DNA of 6,804 nt from NCBI GenBank assembly GCA_030042765.1, contig JASHZA010000311.1, positions 1 through 6,804 on the forward strand. The letters run 5' to 3'. Position 1 is the first letter of the stretch. Each line of letters starts with the position of its first letter. The notes under the pieces are model-generated. The model was not told the origin of the DNA and made no database searches. It saw nothing but the letters and a program-made list of their open reading frames with translations. The DNA comes from Candidatus Binataceae bacterium. Its GTDB lineage: Bacteria; Desulfobacterota; Binatia; Binatales; Binataceae. The position numbers and the translations under genes were made by a program. Shown here piece by piece: positions 1-6,163 of this stretch.

Positions 1-668
1 ACCTGAAAATTGACTTTACCGACCTGGCACGGCCGGAAGACAGTTACGTCTTTATCCCGAGCTTGCGGCGCTATCAGCCGGTGTCCGCAATGGCGAGATG
101 CGCGCCGTCGTTCGGCGATACGACGCCGGAGGATTTTCGGGGCGGTTACGACTCGAACATGACGGAAGTAAAGGTCGACTTTCTCGGCGAAAAGAGAATC
201 CTCAACCTGATGGGCTTCGATATGCCGAGCAAGGGCTTTCCCGACAACTACGATATGCCGCTGGGATGGCCCAAGCCGTCGTGGGGCAAATGGCAACTGC
301 GCGACGTCGATGTGGTGAGCGTCAGCAAATTGCCGCAGCTCGCCAAAGGCTATTGCTACGGCAAGCGCGTGATGTATATCGACAAGCATTTCTGGGGGCT
401 GCTGTGGCAGGACCTGTACGACGCGCAGGGGCAGCCGTGGAAACTTGTCGCGGTGTTCCGCGCCGCTCACGAAGCACCCGGGATCGGGCCGGTGGATGAG
501 GCGCTGTCGTATGACGAATCGATCTGGGACATCCAGAAGCAGCACGCCACGTTTTTCTGCGATCCTCCCGCGGGGCATCCGGTTTATCTGAACGAGCAGG
601 CGCCCAAGAATTTTCTCGACCTGAACCGGTATACGACCCCGGGCGGTCTCAACATGATTATGCGGTGA
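1..668 (+). CDS. DUF1329 family protein, C-terminal part (5' end outside window)
   Basis: The reading frame is open from base 3 and gives 221 residues before the TGA at 666-668; the start codon lies upstream of the window. The fragment contains RRYQPVSAMARCAP at about residues 22-35, then TPEDFRGGYD, a GWPKPSWGKWQLRDVDVV stretch, and a late LLWQDLYDAQGQPWKL strand. I recognise this pattern as the C-terminal half of DUF1329 proteins. Family members are usually exported (periplasmic or outer-membrane associated, with a LolA-like fold) and are often found beside DUF1302 proteins and RND exporters in clusters for hydrophobic compounds; no biochemical activity is firmly assigned. The N-terminus with any signal peptide is not visible. 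The gene sits about 30 bp upstream of the oxidoreductase gene on the same strand, so an operon is likely. Family assignment is fairly sure; the role is inference. Confidence 0.85.
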   Translation, partial: LKIDFTDLARPEDSYVFIPSLRRYQPVSAMARCAPSFGDTTPEDFRGGYDSNMTEVKVDFLGEKRILNLMGFDMPSKGFPDNYDMPLGWPKPSWGKWQLRDVDVVSVSKLPQLAKGYCYGKRVMYIDKHFWGLLWQDLYDAQGQPWKLVAVFRAAHEAPGIGPVDEALSYDESIWDIQKQHATFFCDPPAGHPVYLNEQAPKNFLDLNRYTTPGGLNMIMR

Positions 669-689
669 AGCGCTAATCGGGGCTGAACG

Positions 690-693
690 AAGG
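690..693 (+). promoter_or_regulatory. Ribosome binding site deciding the oxidoreductase start
   Basis: The sequence GAAGG (689-693) ends five bases before the ATG at 699. The alternative GTG at 693 overlaps this motif and has only a GGGG run (679-682) about 10 bases ahead. The ATG is therefore preferred. Confidence 0.5.
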
Positions 694-698
694 TGAGC

Positions 699-1571
699 AT
701 GAAGATAGGAATCCTGCTGACCGTTAACGAGTACACGGTGGACCCTGCGAATCTTGCGCGCAAGGCGGAACAGCTCGGGTTCGAGTCGATTTGGCTTCCG
801 GACCATGCCGTAATGCCGGTCCATTCGGAGACGCCGCTGCCGGAGACGCAGCCGGGCAAGGGCCAGATTCCCGAAGTCTACTACCATATGTGCGACCCGT
901 TCGTGGCGATGGCGATCGCGGCGGGAGCGACCACGAAGCTCAAGGTGGCGACGGGGGTATGCCTGGTGCCGGAGCGGAATCCGCTGCTCACGGCGAACGA
1001 GCTGGCGACGCTCGACCATTTCTCGGACGGGCGGGTGCTGTTCGGAATCGGTGCGGGCTGGCTTAAGGAGGAGTCGGAGATACTCGGGGCCGACTTTCCC
1101 CATCGCTGGACGCAGACGCGGGAATATATCGCGGCGATGCGCGAGCTATGGACCAAGGAGGAAGCGTCGTTCGAGGGCAAGTACGTGAAGTTCCCGCCGG
1201 TCAAGCTATATCCGAAGCCGGCGCAAAAAGGCGGGCCGCCGGTGCTGATCGGGAGCAAGGACAAGAACGCGCTCAAGTGGGTGGCGCGATGGGGCGACGG
1301 ATGGTGCCCGATTTTCGTTACGCCGGCGGCGATGAAGGTCGAACTAGGGAAGTTGCGCGAGGAATGTGCAAAGGCCGGGACGGATTTCTCGCGGCTGGAT
1401 ATCACTATTTTCAAGCGCAGCCTGCGCGGGGACCGCGCCGCGGTACAATCGGGACTGCGGGAATACGAAGATGCCGGGACGCATCGGTTCGTGATCGCGA
1501 TGATTGGCGAACGCCTGACGGCGGCCAATTACGCGGCGGAACTGGAGCGGCTGGCGGCGCTCTACGTATAA
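699..1571 (+). CDS. LLM class flavin-dependent (probably F420-dependent) oxidoreductase
   Basis: This is a luciferase-like monooxygenase-fold (TIM-barrel) enzyme of 290 residues, or 292 if GTG 693 is used; the family is usually about 280-300 residues. Numbering from the GTG, visible family motifs are FESIWLPDHAVMP (30-42), the TGVCLVPERNPLLTANELATLD region (88-108), SDGRVLFGIGAGWLKEE (111-127), FEGKYVKFPP (160-169) and PPVLIGSKDKNALKWVARWGDGW (182-204). These match the subgroup named in TIGR03619-type models as F420-dependent. Such enzymes use F420 or FMN for hydride transfer or monooxygenation of small organic substrates in the cytoplasm; the substrate cannot be read from sequence. The gene lies between DUF1329 and esterase genes with gaps of about 30 bp on each side, supporting co-transcription. 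Cofactor choice (F420 or FMN) is inference. Confidence 0.9.
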   Translation: MKIGILLTVNEYTVDPANLARKAEQLGFESIWLPDHAVMPVHSETPLPETQPGKGQIPEVYYHMCDPFVAMAIAAGATTKLKVATGVCLVPERNPLLTANELATLDHFSDGRVLFGIGAGWLKEESEILGADFPHRWTQTREYIAAMRELWTKEEASFEGKYVKFPPVKLYPKPAQKGGPPVLIGSKDKNALKWVARWGDGWCPIFVTPAAMKVELGKLREECAKAGTDFSRLDITIFKRSLRGDRAAVQSGLREYEDAGTHRFVIAMIGERLTAANYAAELERLAALYV

Positions 1572-1590
1572 GCGCTGCGCGCGAACGTTG

Positions 1591-1597
1591 AAGGAGG
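1591..1597 (+). promoter_or_regulatory. Strong ribosome binding site deciding the esterase start
   Basis: AAGGAGG is a near-perfect anti-16S match placed five bases before the ATG at 1603. It rules out the in-frame TTG at 1588, which lies upstream of the motif. Confidence 0.8.
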
Positions 1598-1602
1598 CGA
1601 CA

Positions 1603-2538
1603 ATGCCACTCGATCCCCAGATGAAAGGCGTGCTGGATGCGATGGCGGCCGCCAAGGCGCCACCCTTTCATAAACTGACGCCGCAAGAAGCCCGGAAGAA
1701 CATGGCGCGGCGCGCGTCCCAAGGTGAGCCAGAGGCGGTCGCGCGTGTGGAAGACCGCAGGATTGCGGGGCCGGGCGGCGAAATCCCGGTGCGAATCTAC
1801 ACGCCGCTCGGCGACGGGCCATTCGGCGCCTGCGTTTATTTTCATGGCGGTGGATGGGTAGTAGGCGATATCGAGATGACCGACCAGCCTTGCCGGATGC
1901 TGACCAATGCGGGCGCATGTGTGACGGTATCAGTCGATTACAGGCTCGCGCCCGAGCATAAGTTCCCGGCCGGTCCCGAGGATTGCTACGCGGCGGTGAA
2001 TTGGGTGGCGACGAACGGCGCGGCGCTAAACGTGGACCCGGCGCGAATCGCGGTCGCCGGCACCAGCGCGGGCGCGACGCTCGCGGCCGCGGCGGCGCTG
2101 ATGGCGCGTGACCGGGGCGGACCGAGGATCGCCTATCAGCTTCTGGTCTATCCGGCGACCACGAGCGCGCTTACGACGGCGTCTCATCGCGAATTCGCCG
2201 CGGACAACTATTACGTCCTGTCGCGCGCCGACATGGAGTGGTTCTGGGGCCATTACCTGGCTTCCGACGCCGACCGCTCGAATCCGTACGCGTGCCCCGC
2301 ATGTGCGAAGACTTTACGGGGACTGCCGCCGGCTTTTGTGATAACCGCCGAGTTCGATCCGTTGCGCGACGAGGGTGAGGCGTACGCGGCGCGGTTGCGT
2401 GAGGAGGGCGTTCCGTCGGTGCTCAAGCGCTACGAAGGAGTGACGCACGGATTCTTCGGGATGCCGGCGCAACTGGACAAGGCGAGGGCCGCGATTGCGG
2501 AGGCGGGGTCGGCGCTGCGGGTCGCGATCGGGGGGTAG
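1603..2538 (+). CDS. Alpha/beta hydrolase, hormone-sensitive lipase (HSL) family esterase
   Basis: This 311-residue protein carries every hallmark of bacterial HSL (family IV) esterases: the oxyanion-hole motif HGGGW (81-85), YRLAPEH (113-119), the nucleophile elbow GTSAG (153-157, Ser155), an acid in FDPLRDEGE (Asp252) and the catalytic histidine in THGFF (His282). The length is normal for the family (about 300-320). It should hydrolyse carboxylic esters or lactones of short or medium chain; no signal peptide is seen, so it is probably cytoplasmic. The elbow has Thr where the family usually has Asp (GDSAG). A CPAC pair (231-234) sits where relatives usually have a Ser-Pro-Leu type loop just before the LPPAFVITAEFDP strand. 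It is the last gene of the + strand cluster, 31 bp after the oxidoreductase, and is followed by two long hairpins. The substrate is unknown. Confidence 0.93.
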   Translation: MPLDPQMKGVLDAMAAAKAPPFHKLTPQEARKNMARRASQGEPEAVARVEDRRIAGPGGEIPVRIYTPLGDGPFGACVYFHGGGWVVGDIEMTDQPCRMLTNAGACVTVSVDYRLAPEHKFPAGPEDCYAAVNWVATNGAALNVDPARIAVAGTSAGATLAAAAALMARDRGGPRIAYQLLVYPATTSALTTASHREFAADNYYVLSRADMEWFWGHYLASDADRSNPYACPACAKTLRGLPPAFVITAEFDPLRDEGEAYAARLREEGVPSVLKRYEGVTHGFFGMPAQLDKARAAIAEAGSALRVAIGG

Positions 2539-2574
2539 TGGGTGGGGGTCGCTTGCGGCGCTCAAGTTCCGTTT

Positions 2575-2619
2575 CCGGCTCCGTGCTCCTCGCCGTTTCG
2601 GCGAGGAGCACGGAGCCGG
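2575..2619. terminator. 45-bp perfect inverted repeat, candidate bidirectional terminator (first of pair)
   Basis: The arms at 2575-2595 and 2599-2619 are perfectly complementary over 21 bp around a TTT loop. The repeat starts 36 bp after the esterase stop. No T-run follows on either strand, so it is not a classical rho-independent terminator. It could be a hairpin-only (I-shaped) terminator or a repeated palindromic element. Confidence 0.5.
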
Positions 2620-2630
2620 CCGCGGACGGA

Positions 2631-2675
2631 GAATGGTCATAGCGATCCGCAAAAAGCGGATCGCTATGACCATTC
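2631..2675. terminator. 45-bp perfect inverted repeat, candidate bidirectional terminator (second of pair)
   Basis: The arms at 2631-2650 and 2656-2675 are perfectly complementary over 20 bp around an AAAAA loop. It lies 11 bp after the first 45-bp palindrome and 62 bp beyond the MFS stop codon. Its sequence is unrelated to the first. No T-run follows on either side. Part of the arm, ATAGCGAT, recurs at 2684-2691. Confidence 0.5.
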
Positions 2676-2737
2676 AACTAGAGATAGCGATGCGGGTTTG
2701 GTCGCGCGTGAGCGCCAACCCCGCTTCGCCGAGTGGG

Positions 2738-4132
2738 TTAGCGGCCGGCGGCGGCGTGGGCGGGCGCGCCCTCTCCGGTTGCGGGCGCGGACGCGGTGGC
2801 CGGCTTCCAGTAGCCGCGCACCACCAGCAGCGAGACCAGGAACAGCGCCAGACCCGCCACCATTACTTCCATCCAGCGTTCCCATCCGTAACGCGCGGCA
2901 ACGAGCAGTAGCACCGGCGCCGAGAACGCGATCCAAGTGCGGTAGATCAGCTGGAAGAAGGACCATCCGGTGGCCTGTAGCGCGGGCGATAGATCCTCGA
3001 CGTATTCGGAGTAGAGCGCACACCACGGAATGAACGCGGCCGCGGTGATGGCGCCGAGGAGCAACGTTACGAGGCCGGTGGCGCTGGTCGAGAGCGGCGG
3101 GATGAAATTCCGGTCCCACCACAGCAACACCGCGAGCGCAACCACCGTCAGCACCATCGTGATCGGCTTGCGGACGCGCAGATAGTCGGAGAACCATCCG
3201 GCCGGCACCAGCATCACGAGGTTGAGCAGCCAGAAGTTCGCGGTCATCGCGGCGGCTTGAGCCGGCGTGTAATGGTAAGCCTCGGTGAACATCAGGGGGC
3301 CAAAGTTCTGAATCGTGATCGCGGTGGTGAGGAAGGCCACTACGCCGACCACCAGCACCCAGACTTCCCACTTGCCGAGCAACTGGCCGAACACCTGCAT
3401 CGCACTGGCAGGGGCTTCCTCCACATGCGGGACGTCGCCCGACTCGAAGGCCTCGCCTTCACTTTCGCTCTCCATCACCACCAGGCGCAGTTTGGGCGAA
3501 AGATCCTTGAGCCAGAGCAGCACCGGGATATAGAGGACGATCCCGAGGACGCCCATGATGACGATCTGGGATTGCCAGTTATGGAAAATCGGAAGGGTCC
3601 AGGCGGGGACCTGATTCCAGAGCCATTGGCAGGCGACGGCGCCGAGGGTGAGCAGGCCGAAGGCGGCGCCCCGGCTGACGCGCGGCGACATATCGCGGGT
3701 CAATCCGCCGAGCGCGCCCCACATCAGGCCGGCGACGAGGTTCATCAGGCCGCGCACGAGCACGAAGGACCAGAAACTGGTCATCAGCAGGTTCGCGAAG
3801 GTCAGGACGATAATGACGGCGAGGCAGAGGTCGATGACGACGACGCGGCCGTGGCGATCGGCGAGCGGCCCGCCCGCCATCGCGGAGAACCCGGAGAGAA
3901 AGACCACACACGTGAGGAACCATCCGAACTGCTCACGGGTGAAATGGAGCGAGGGCAGCCATAGAGGCAGCAGTGCCGAGAAGCCGAACTCGTAGAAGGA
4001 GACGATGGTTGCGAAGACGGTCAGGAGCAACATCCACCACCGATACCAGCCGGTCGGATATGCCTCCAGGACGCGATGCTCGGCAAAGTAACGCTTCAAT
4101 CCCCCGGACGGAGCCTGAGCCGTGGCTGCCAT
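2738..4132 (-). CDS. MFS transporter (12-helix major facilitator)
   Basis: This 464-residue membrane protein has about twelve hydrophobic segments, roughly at residues 31-55, 69-90, 97-118, 120-143, 155-175, 187-208, 257-281, 297-317, 324-340, 353-375, 388-411 and 421-440. The MFS motif A appears as GPLADRHGR (88-96) between helices 2 and 3, and a weaker second copy, GWFSDYLRVRKP (312-323), lies in the C-terminal half. The central cytoplasmic loop (about 210-255) is acidic, with ESESEGEAFESGD at 221-233. The C-terminal tail after 441 is rich in Ala, Pro and Gly. The start is ATG, with GGGGAGG on the coding strand (4138-4144) five bases upstream. It probably drives proton-coupled movement of a small organic molecule across the inner membrane; substrate and direction are not readable. 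It lies downstream of the kinase gene on the same strand, 223 bp away, so it may have its own promoter. It is convergent with the esterase. Confidence 0.92.
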   Translation of the reverse strand: MAATAQAPSGGLKRYFAEHRVLEAYPTGWYRWWMLLLTVFATIVSFYEFGFSALLPLWLPSLHFTREQFGWFLTCVVFLSGFSAMAGGPLADRHGRVVVIDLCLAVIIVLTFANLLMTSFWSFVLVRGLMNLVAGLMWGALGGLTRDMSPRVSRGAAFGLLTLGAVACQWLWNQVPAWTLPIFHNWQSQIVIMGVLGIVLYIPVLLWLKDLSPKLRLVVMESESEGEAFESGDVPHVEEAPASAMQVFGQLLGKWEVWVLVVGVVAFLTTAITIQNFGPLMFTEAYHYTPAQAAAMTANFWLLNLVMLVPAGWFSDYLRVRKPITMVLTVVALAVLLWWDRNFIPPLSTSATGLVTLLLGAITAAAFIPWCALYSEYVEDLSPALQATGWSFFQLIYRTWIAFSAPVLLLVAARYGWERWMEVMVAGLALFLVSLLVVRGYWKPATASAPATGEGAPAHAAAGR

Positions 4133-4154
4133 ATGTGCCTCCCCAAGATTAGGT

Positions 4155-4241
4155 CTGGCGAAAGTATCCGGGCGTTAGCCTCCATCCCTCCGCGACCCCC
4201 AAAACGGGATTAGAGTTTCGCCAGGTGCGCGACCCCAAACG
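4155..4241. promoter_or_regulatory. Dyad and direct repeats in the MFS leader
   Basis: CTGGCGAAA (4155-4163) and TTTCGCCAG (4216-4224) form a perfect 9-bp inverted repeat 52 bp apart. The same region holds two near-identical direct elements, CGCGACCCCCAAAACG (4191-4206) and CGCGACCCCAAACG (4228-4241). All lie between the MFS start and a possible promoter at 4252-4280, so they could bind a regulator. This is sequence pattern only. Confidence 0.3.
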
Positions 4242-4251
4242 CGCCTCTCGC

Positions 4252-4280
4252 GCTATCGCTTGTCGGAGAGCAATTGTCAA
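4252..4280 (-). promoter_or_regulatory. Possible sigma-70-like promoter for the MFS gene
   Basis: On the minus strand a perfect TTGACA (4275-4280) is followed after 17 bases by GATAGC (4252-4257), a weak -10 matching three of six consensus bases. Transcription would begin about 110 bases before the MFS start. Confidence 0.3.
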
Positions 4281-4355
4281 GAGCCGAGGGCAGCAACTCT
4301 CGATGAAGGGGCAGCCGGAGGGGCGCTATCCGGCGTGCAGGTCGAGTCGCGGCGG

Positions 4356-5216
4356 TCAGCGACGGTCAGAGCGCGGATAAGAAGCCGTGCCAAGCGGAAA
4401 ATGGTGCGCCGCCATTCGGGAGTCCATCGCAGTTGGAGAGGGCTCGGTGTCGGGAGTGCTGCGCGGGCGCGTGCAGGTGGCAGGCAGGGCTTCGGCGAGA
4501 AAACCGATGGTGCAGATCGTGCCGTAGTTCTTGAAGCTTCTCACGTCGAGGCCGGCGCCGTTTAACTCGAGATATTTGCGGGTCAGGGCCAGGCCGAGTC
4601 CCGCGCCCTCGAACCGCCGCGAATAGCCGGAATCCTCCTGCGAGAAAGGCTCGAACAGATGGGGAAGGTAGGCGTCGCCGATGCCAATGCCGCTGTCCTG
4701 GATTTGGACCCTCACAGTACCATTGGGGTCGCGAAAAAGGCGCGCGGCAACGAAGCCGCGTTCGGTGAACTTGATTGCATTATGGAGCAGGTTACGCAAT
4801 GCGCGGTCGAGGCAATGCCGGTCGAAATTCACGAGCGAGCCGGGTGCGTCGACTTCGCAAATGAGTTTGAGGTGCTTGGCGGCGGCGAGGATGCGAAAGT
4901 CGTCCACAACCTCTTCGAGTATCGGCGCCAATCGAATTTCGACCGGCTTTAACTCGAACGCGCCTGCATCCAGCTTTGAGAAATCGAGAATTTCTTCGAT
5001 GGTATGAAGCAGGCGATGTCCCGCCCGTTGCATCGCGTCGAGGTATGCCGACACTTCCGGACGGCCGAGATCAGCGAGTTGCTCGGCGATGAGTTCGCCA
5101 TAGCCCAGGATGATATTGAGCGGGGTGCGGATTTCGTGACTGAGATTAGTCGCAAACGCAGCGCTGAAGCGCGACGCTTCCATGGCGGAATCCCGCCTGA
5201 CTAGCGCGGCGAACAA
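4356..5216 (-). CDS. Histidine kinase core (HisKA + HATPase_c), frame-shifted from the upstream GAF region
   Basis: The frame holds a complete kinase core: H-box NLSHEIRTPLN (24-34, phospho-acceptor His27), dimerisation helices up to about residue 83, N-box DRALRNLLHNAIKF (137-150), G1 box DSGIGIG (174-180), F box LFEPFSQED (187-195) and G2 box GAGLGLA (204-210). The last 45 or so residues are Pro/Ser/Thr/Arg rich and belong to no domain I know. The frame opens after a stop at 5280-5282. The first codon listed is a TTG at 5216 without a clear ribosome binding site; ATG 5183 is an alternative and starts just before the HisKA helix. The GAF protein overlaps it by 71 bp in another frame. Deleting one base in the G tract at 5251-5255 joins the two, so this is probably the C-terminal two thirds of one sensor kinase. 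No response regulator is nearby. Confidence 0.85.
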   Translation of the reverse strand: MFAALVRRDSAMEASRFSAAFATNLSHEIRTPLNIILGYGELIAEQLADLGRPEVSAYLDAMQRAGHRLLHTIEEILDFSKLDAGAFELKPVEIRLAPILEEVVDDFRILAAAKHLKLICEVDAPGSLVNFDRHCLDRALRNLLHNAIKFTERGFVAARLFRDPNGTVRVQIQDSGIGIGDAYLPHLFEPFSQEDSGYSRRFEGAGLGLALTRKYLELNGAGLDVRSFKNYGTICTIGFLAEALPATCTRPRSTPDTEPSPTAMDSRMAAHHFPLGTASYPRSDRR

Positions 5217-5784
5217 TTGCTCGGGTTCGCTCGCTCCCGCTGGGATAGATCCCCCTTTCGGATTCGGCAGCGAGGGCGATTATCTGGGCTATCGATTGGA
5301 GAAACGCGATTTCGTCTTGGTCAAACCGGCGGCGCTGATTGCTGAAAGCGCCGATAACCCCGAACGGCGGGTCATTGCCAATCGGAACACCGGCGCCACT
5401 TACCACCCGATGGTCGACAAGCGCGTGGTAGGGGCGAAAGCGCCGCTCCTCGGCGATGTCATCGAAGGTGACCGGGCGTTTCGAAATCAGAGTGAAGCCT
5501 GCGAATGAGCCGATGCCGGCCTCAATCTCTACAGTTCCGCGATCGAACGCGCCGTCTCGCCATCCGGCCAATCCGCGCGGCAGCAGGCGCCGCCCGTCGC
5601 GCGAATATTCCAGGATTTCGCAAAATTCGACTCCCAGCGCGTGGACTGCCAGCGCAGGGGCCTGATCGAGCAGTGCGGCCAGACCGCCACCCCCGCGGAT
5701 AACCTCACCCAAGGAATTGAGGACTGTACGTTGATGTTGCCTGTGAAGCCATAGGTTATCCAGCGGAGACGTAGGATCGCTCAC
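5146..5784 (-). CDS. GAF-domain sensor protein, N-terminal part of a split sensor kinase
   Basis: Residues about 35-173 look like a GAF domain: a helix with LAALLDQAPALAVHALGVEFCEILEY, core strands, the VVSGAGVPIG strand (127-136), FGVIGAFSNQRRRF (141-154) and the closing helix DEIAFLQSIAQIIALAAESE (157-176). GAF domains bind small ligands or chromophores and regulate attached output domains; the ligand is unknown. The GAF ends at about residue 176, and the remaining 36 residues (from RGIYPSG to the stop) look like out-of-frame sequence. The neighbouring frame carries a natural linker (ASEPEQLFAALVRRDSAMEA) into the kinase H-box. The start is GTG at 5784, with a GGGGGAG-like site about 9 bases upstream (5793-5800 on the coding strand). 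The likely intact product is one GAF-HisKA-HATPase kinase of 475 residues. No membrane segment is seen, so it would be cytoplasmic. Confidence 0.78.
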   Translation of the reverse strand: MSDPTSPLDNLWLHRQHQRTVLNSLGEVIRGGGGLAALLDQAPALAVHALGVEFCEILEYSRDGRRLLPRGLAGWRDGAFDRGTVEIEAGIGSFAGFTLISKRPVTFDDIAEERRFRPYHALVDHRVVSGAGVPIGNDPPFGVIGAFSNQRRRFDQDEIAFLQSIAQIIALAAESERGIYPSGSERTRAIVRRASQAGFRHGSVALQRCVCD

Positions 5785-5800
5785 GGCGCAACTCTCCCCC

Positions 5801-5828
5801 GGTTGAAGTTATCCCCCCTGTTTCAACC
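5801..5828. promoter_or_regulatory. 7-14-7 inverted repeat just upstream of the GAF gene
   Basis: GGTTGAA (5801-5807) and TTCAACC (5822-5828) are perfectly complementary with 14 bases between. The element touches the ribosome binding region of the GAF-kinase gene on the minus strand, so it could be an operator or a leader hairpin. Confidence 0.35.
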
Positions 5829-5902
5829 TGTCGCTCTACGGAGCATATGGGAGCTGCCTCTGGGGGCTCGCCGGCGACCTGGCAGCGGCGCCGATCCGCT
5901 GA

Positions 5903-6042
5903 AGATGCGAGGCTCTTAACATCCGGATAGCAGCCTCCTCAGCTTTCCCGACGGTAGCGCAAAAACATAACGATTAGCAAGCAAAAAAGTCTATTAGGCA
6001 GTTTTAGTAATAACCGCCAGATGTGTGCTCTTAACAATCTGG
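5903..6042. repeat. Two near-identical 24-bp boxes around GCTCTTAACA
   Basis: Box 1 (5903-5926) and box 2 (6019-6042) share AGATG, then GCTCTTAACA, then TC(C/T)GG, with one base of slippage on each side of the core. Box 2 lies within a 7-bp dyad, GCCAGAT/ATCTGGC (6016-6022 and 6037-6043). Box 1 lies within a 5-bp dyad, ATCCG/CGGAT (5894-5898 and 5924-5928). A paired binding site for a regulator is possible. Confidence 0.4.
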
Positions 6043-6136
6043 CAGCGTGATCGAACGCTATCGCGCGAATCCTGTGGTCTTGAAGCGAAGCGGCGGAAGG
6101 GCCGGGGTCGGGTGCCGGCGACTGACGATTATATAT

Positions 6137-6163
6137 ATCAGATGATAATTGACATCATCTGAT
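6137..6163. promoter_or_regulatory. AT-rich 10-7-10 palindrome with an embedded TTGACA
   Basis: ATCAGATGAT (6137-6146) and ATCATCTGAT (6154-6163) are exact complements around AATTGAC. A consensus -35 hexamer TTGACA (6149-6154) lies at the spacer/right-arm junction, but no good -10 sits 16-18 bases downstream. It looks like an operator more than a proven promoter. Confidence 0.4.

Noticed and set aside
881..1528. 215-codon open frame on the minus strand opposite the oxidoreductase
   Set aside because: The plus-strand frame has clear LLM family motifs throughout; the antisense product has no recognisable domain and is typical of GC-rich shadow frames.
2697..2723. Imperfect dyad (TTGG-GCGC/GCGC-CAA) near the MFS stop
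   Set aside because: Arms are short and interrupted by a two-base bulge; the 45-bp palindromes nearby explain termination better.
2664..3371. 235-codon minus-strand frame overlapping the MFS C-terminal half
   Set aside because: It overlaps the MFS frame on the same strand, lacks a start with a ribosome binding site, and covers the intergenic hairpin side; the MFS frame keeps its helices through this region.
3257..3964. 235-codon plus-strand open frame opposite the MFS gene
   Set aside because: The product is His/Glu/Asp/Ala-rich without a domain, while the opposite strand encodes a well-formed 12-helix transporter.
4314..4334. Hairpin GCCGGA/TCCGGC after the kinase stop as a terminator
   Set aside because: The stem is only 6 bp (extendable with a bulge) and lacks a T-run on the minus strand; too weak to call.
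4260..4565. 101-codon plus-strand open frame over the kinase C-terminus
   Set aside because: Arg/Ala-rich, no motif, no ribosome binding site, and antisense to the kinase ATP-binding domain.
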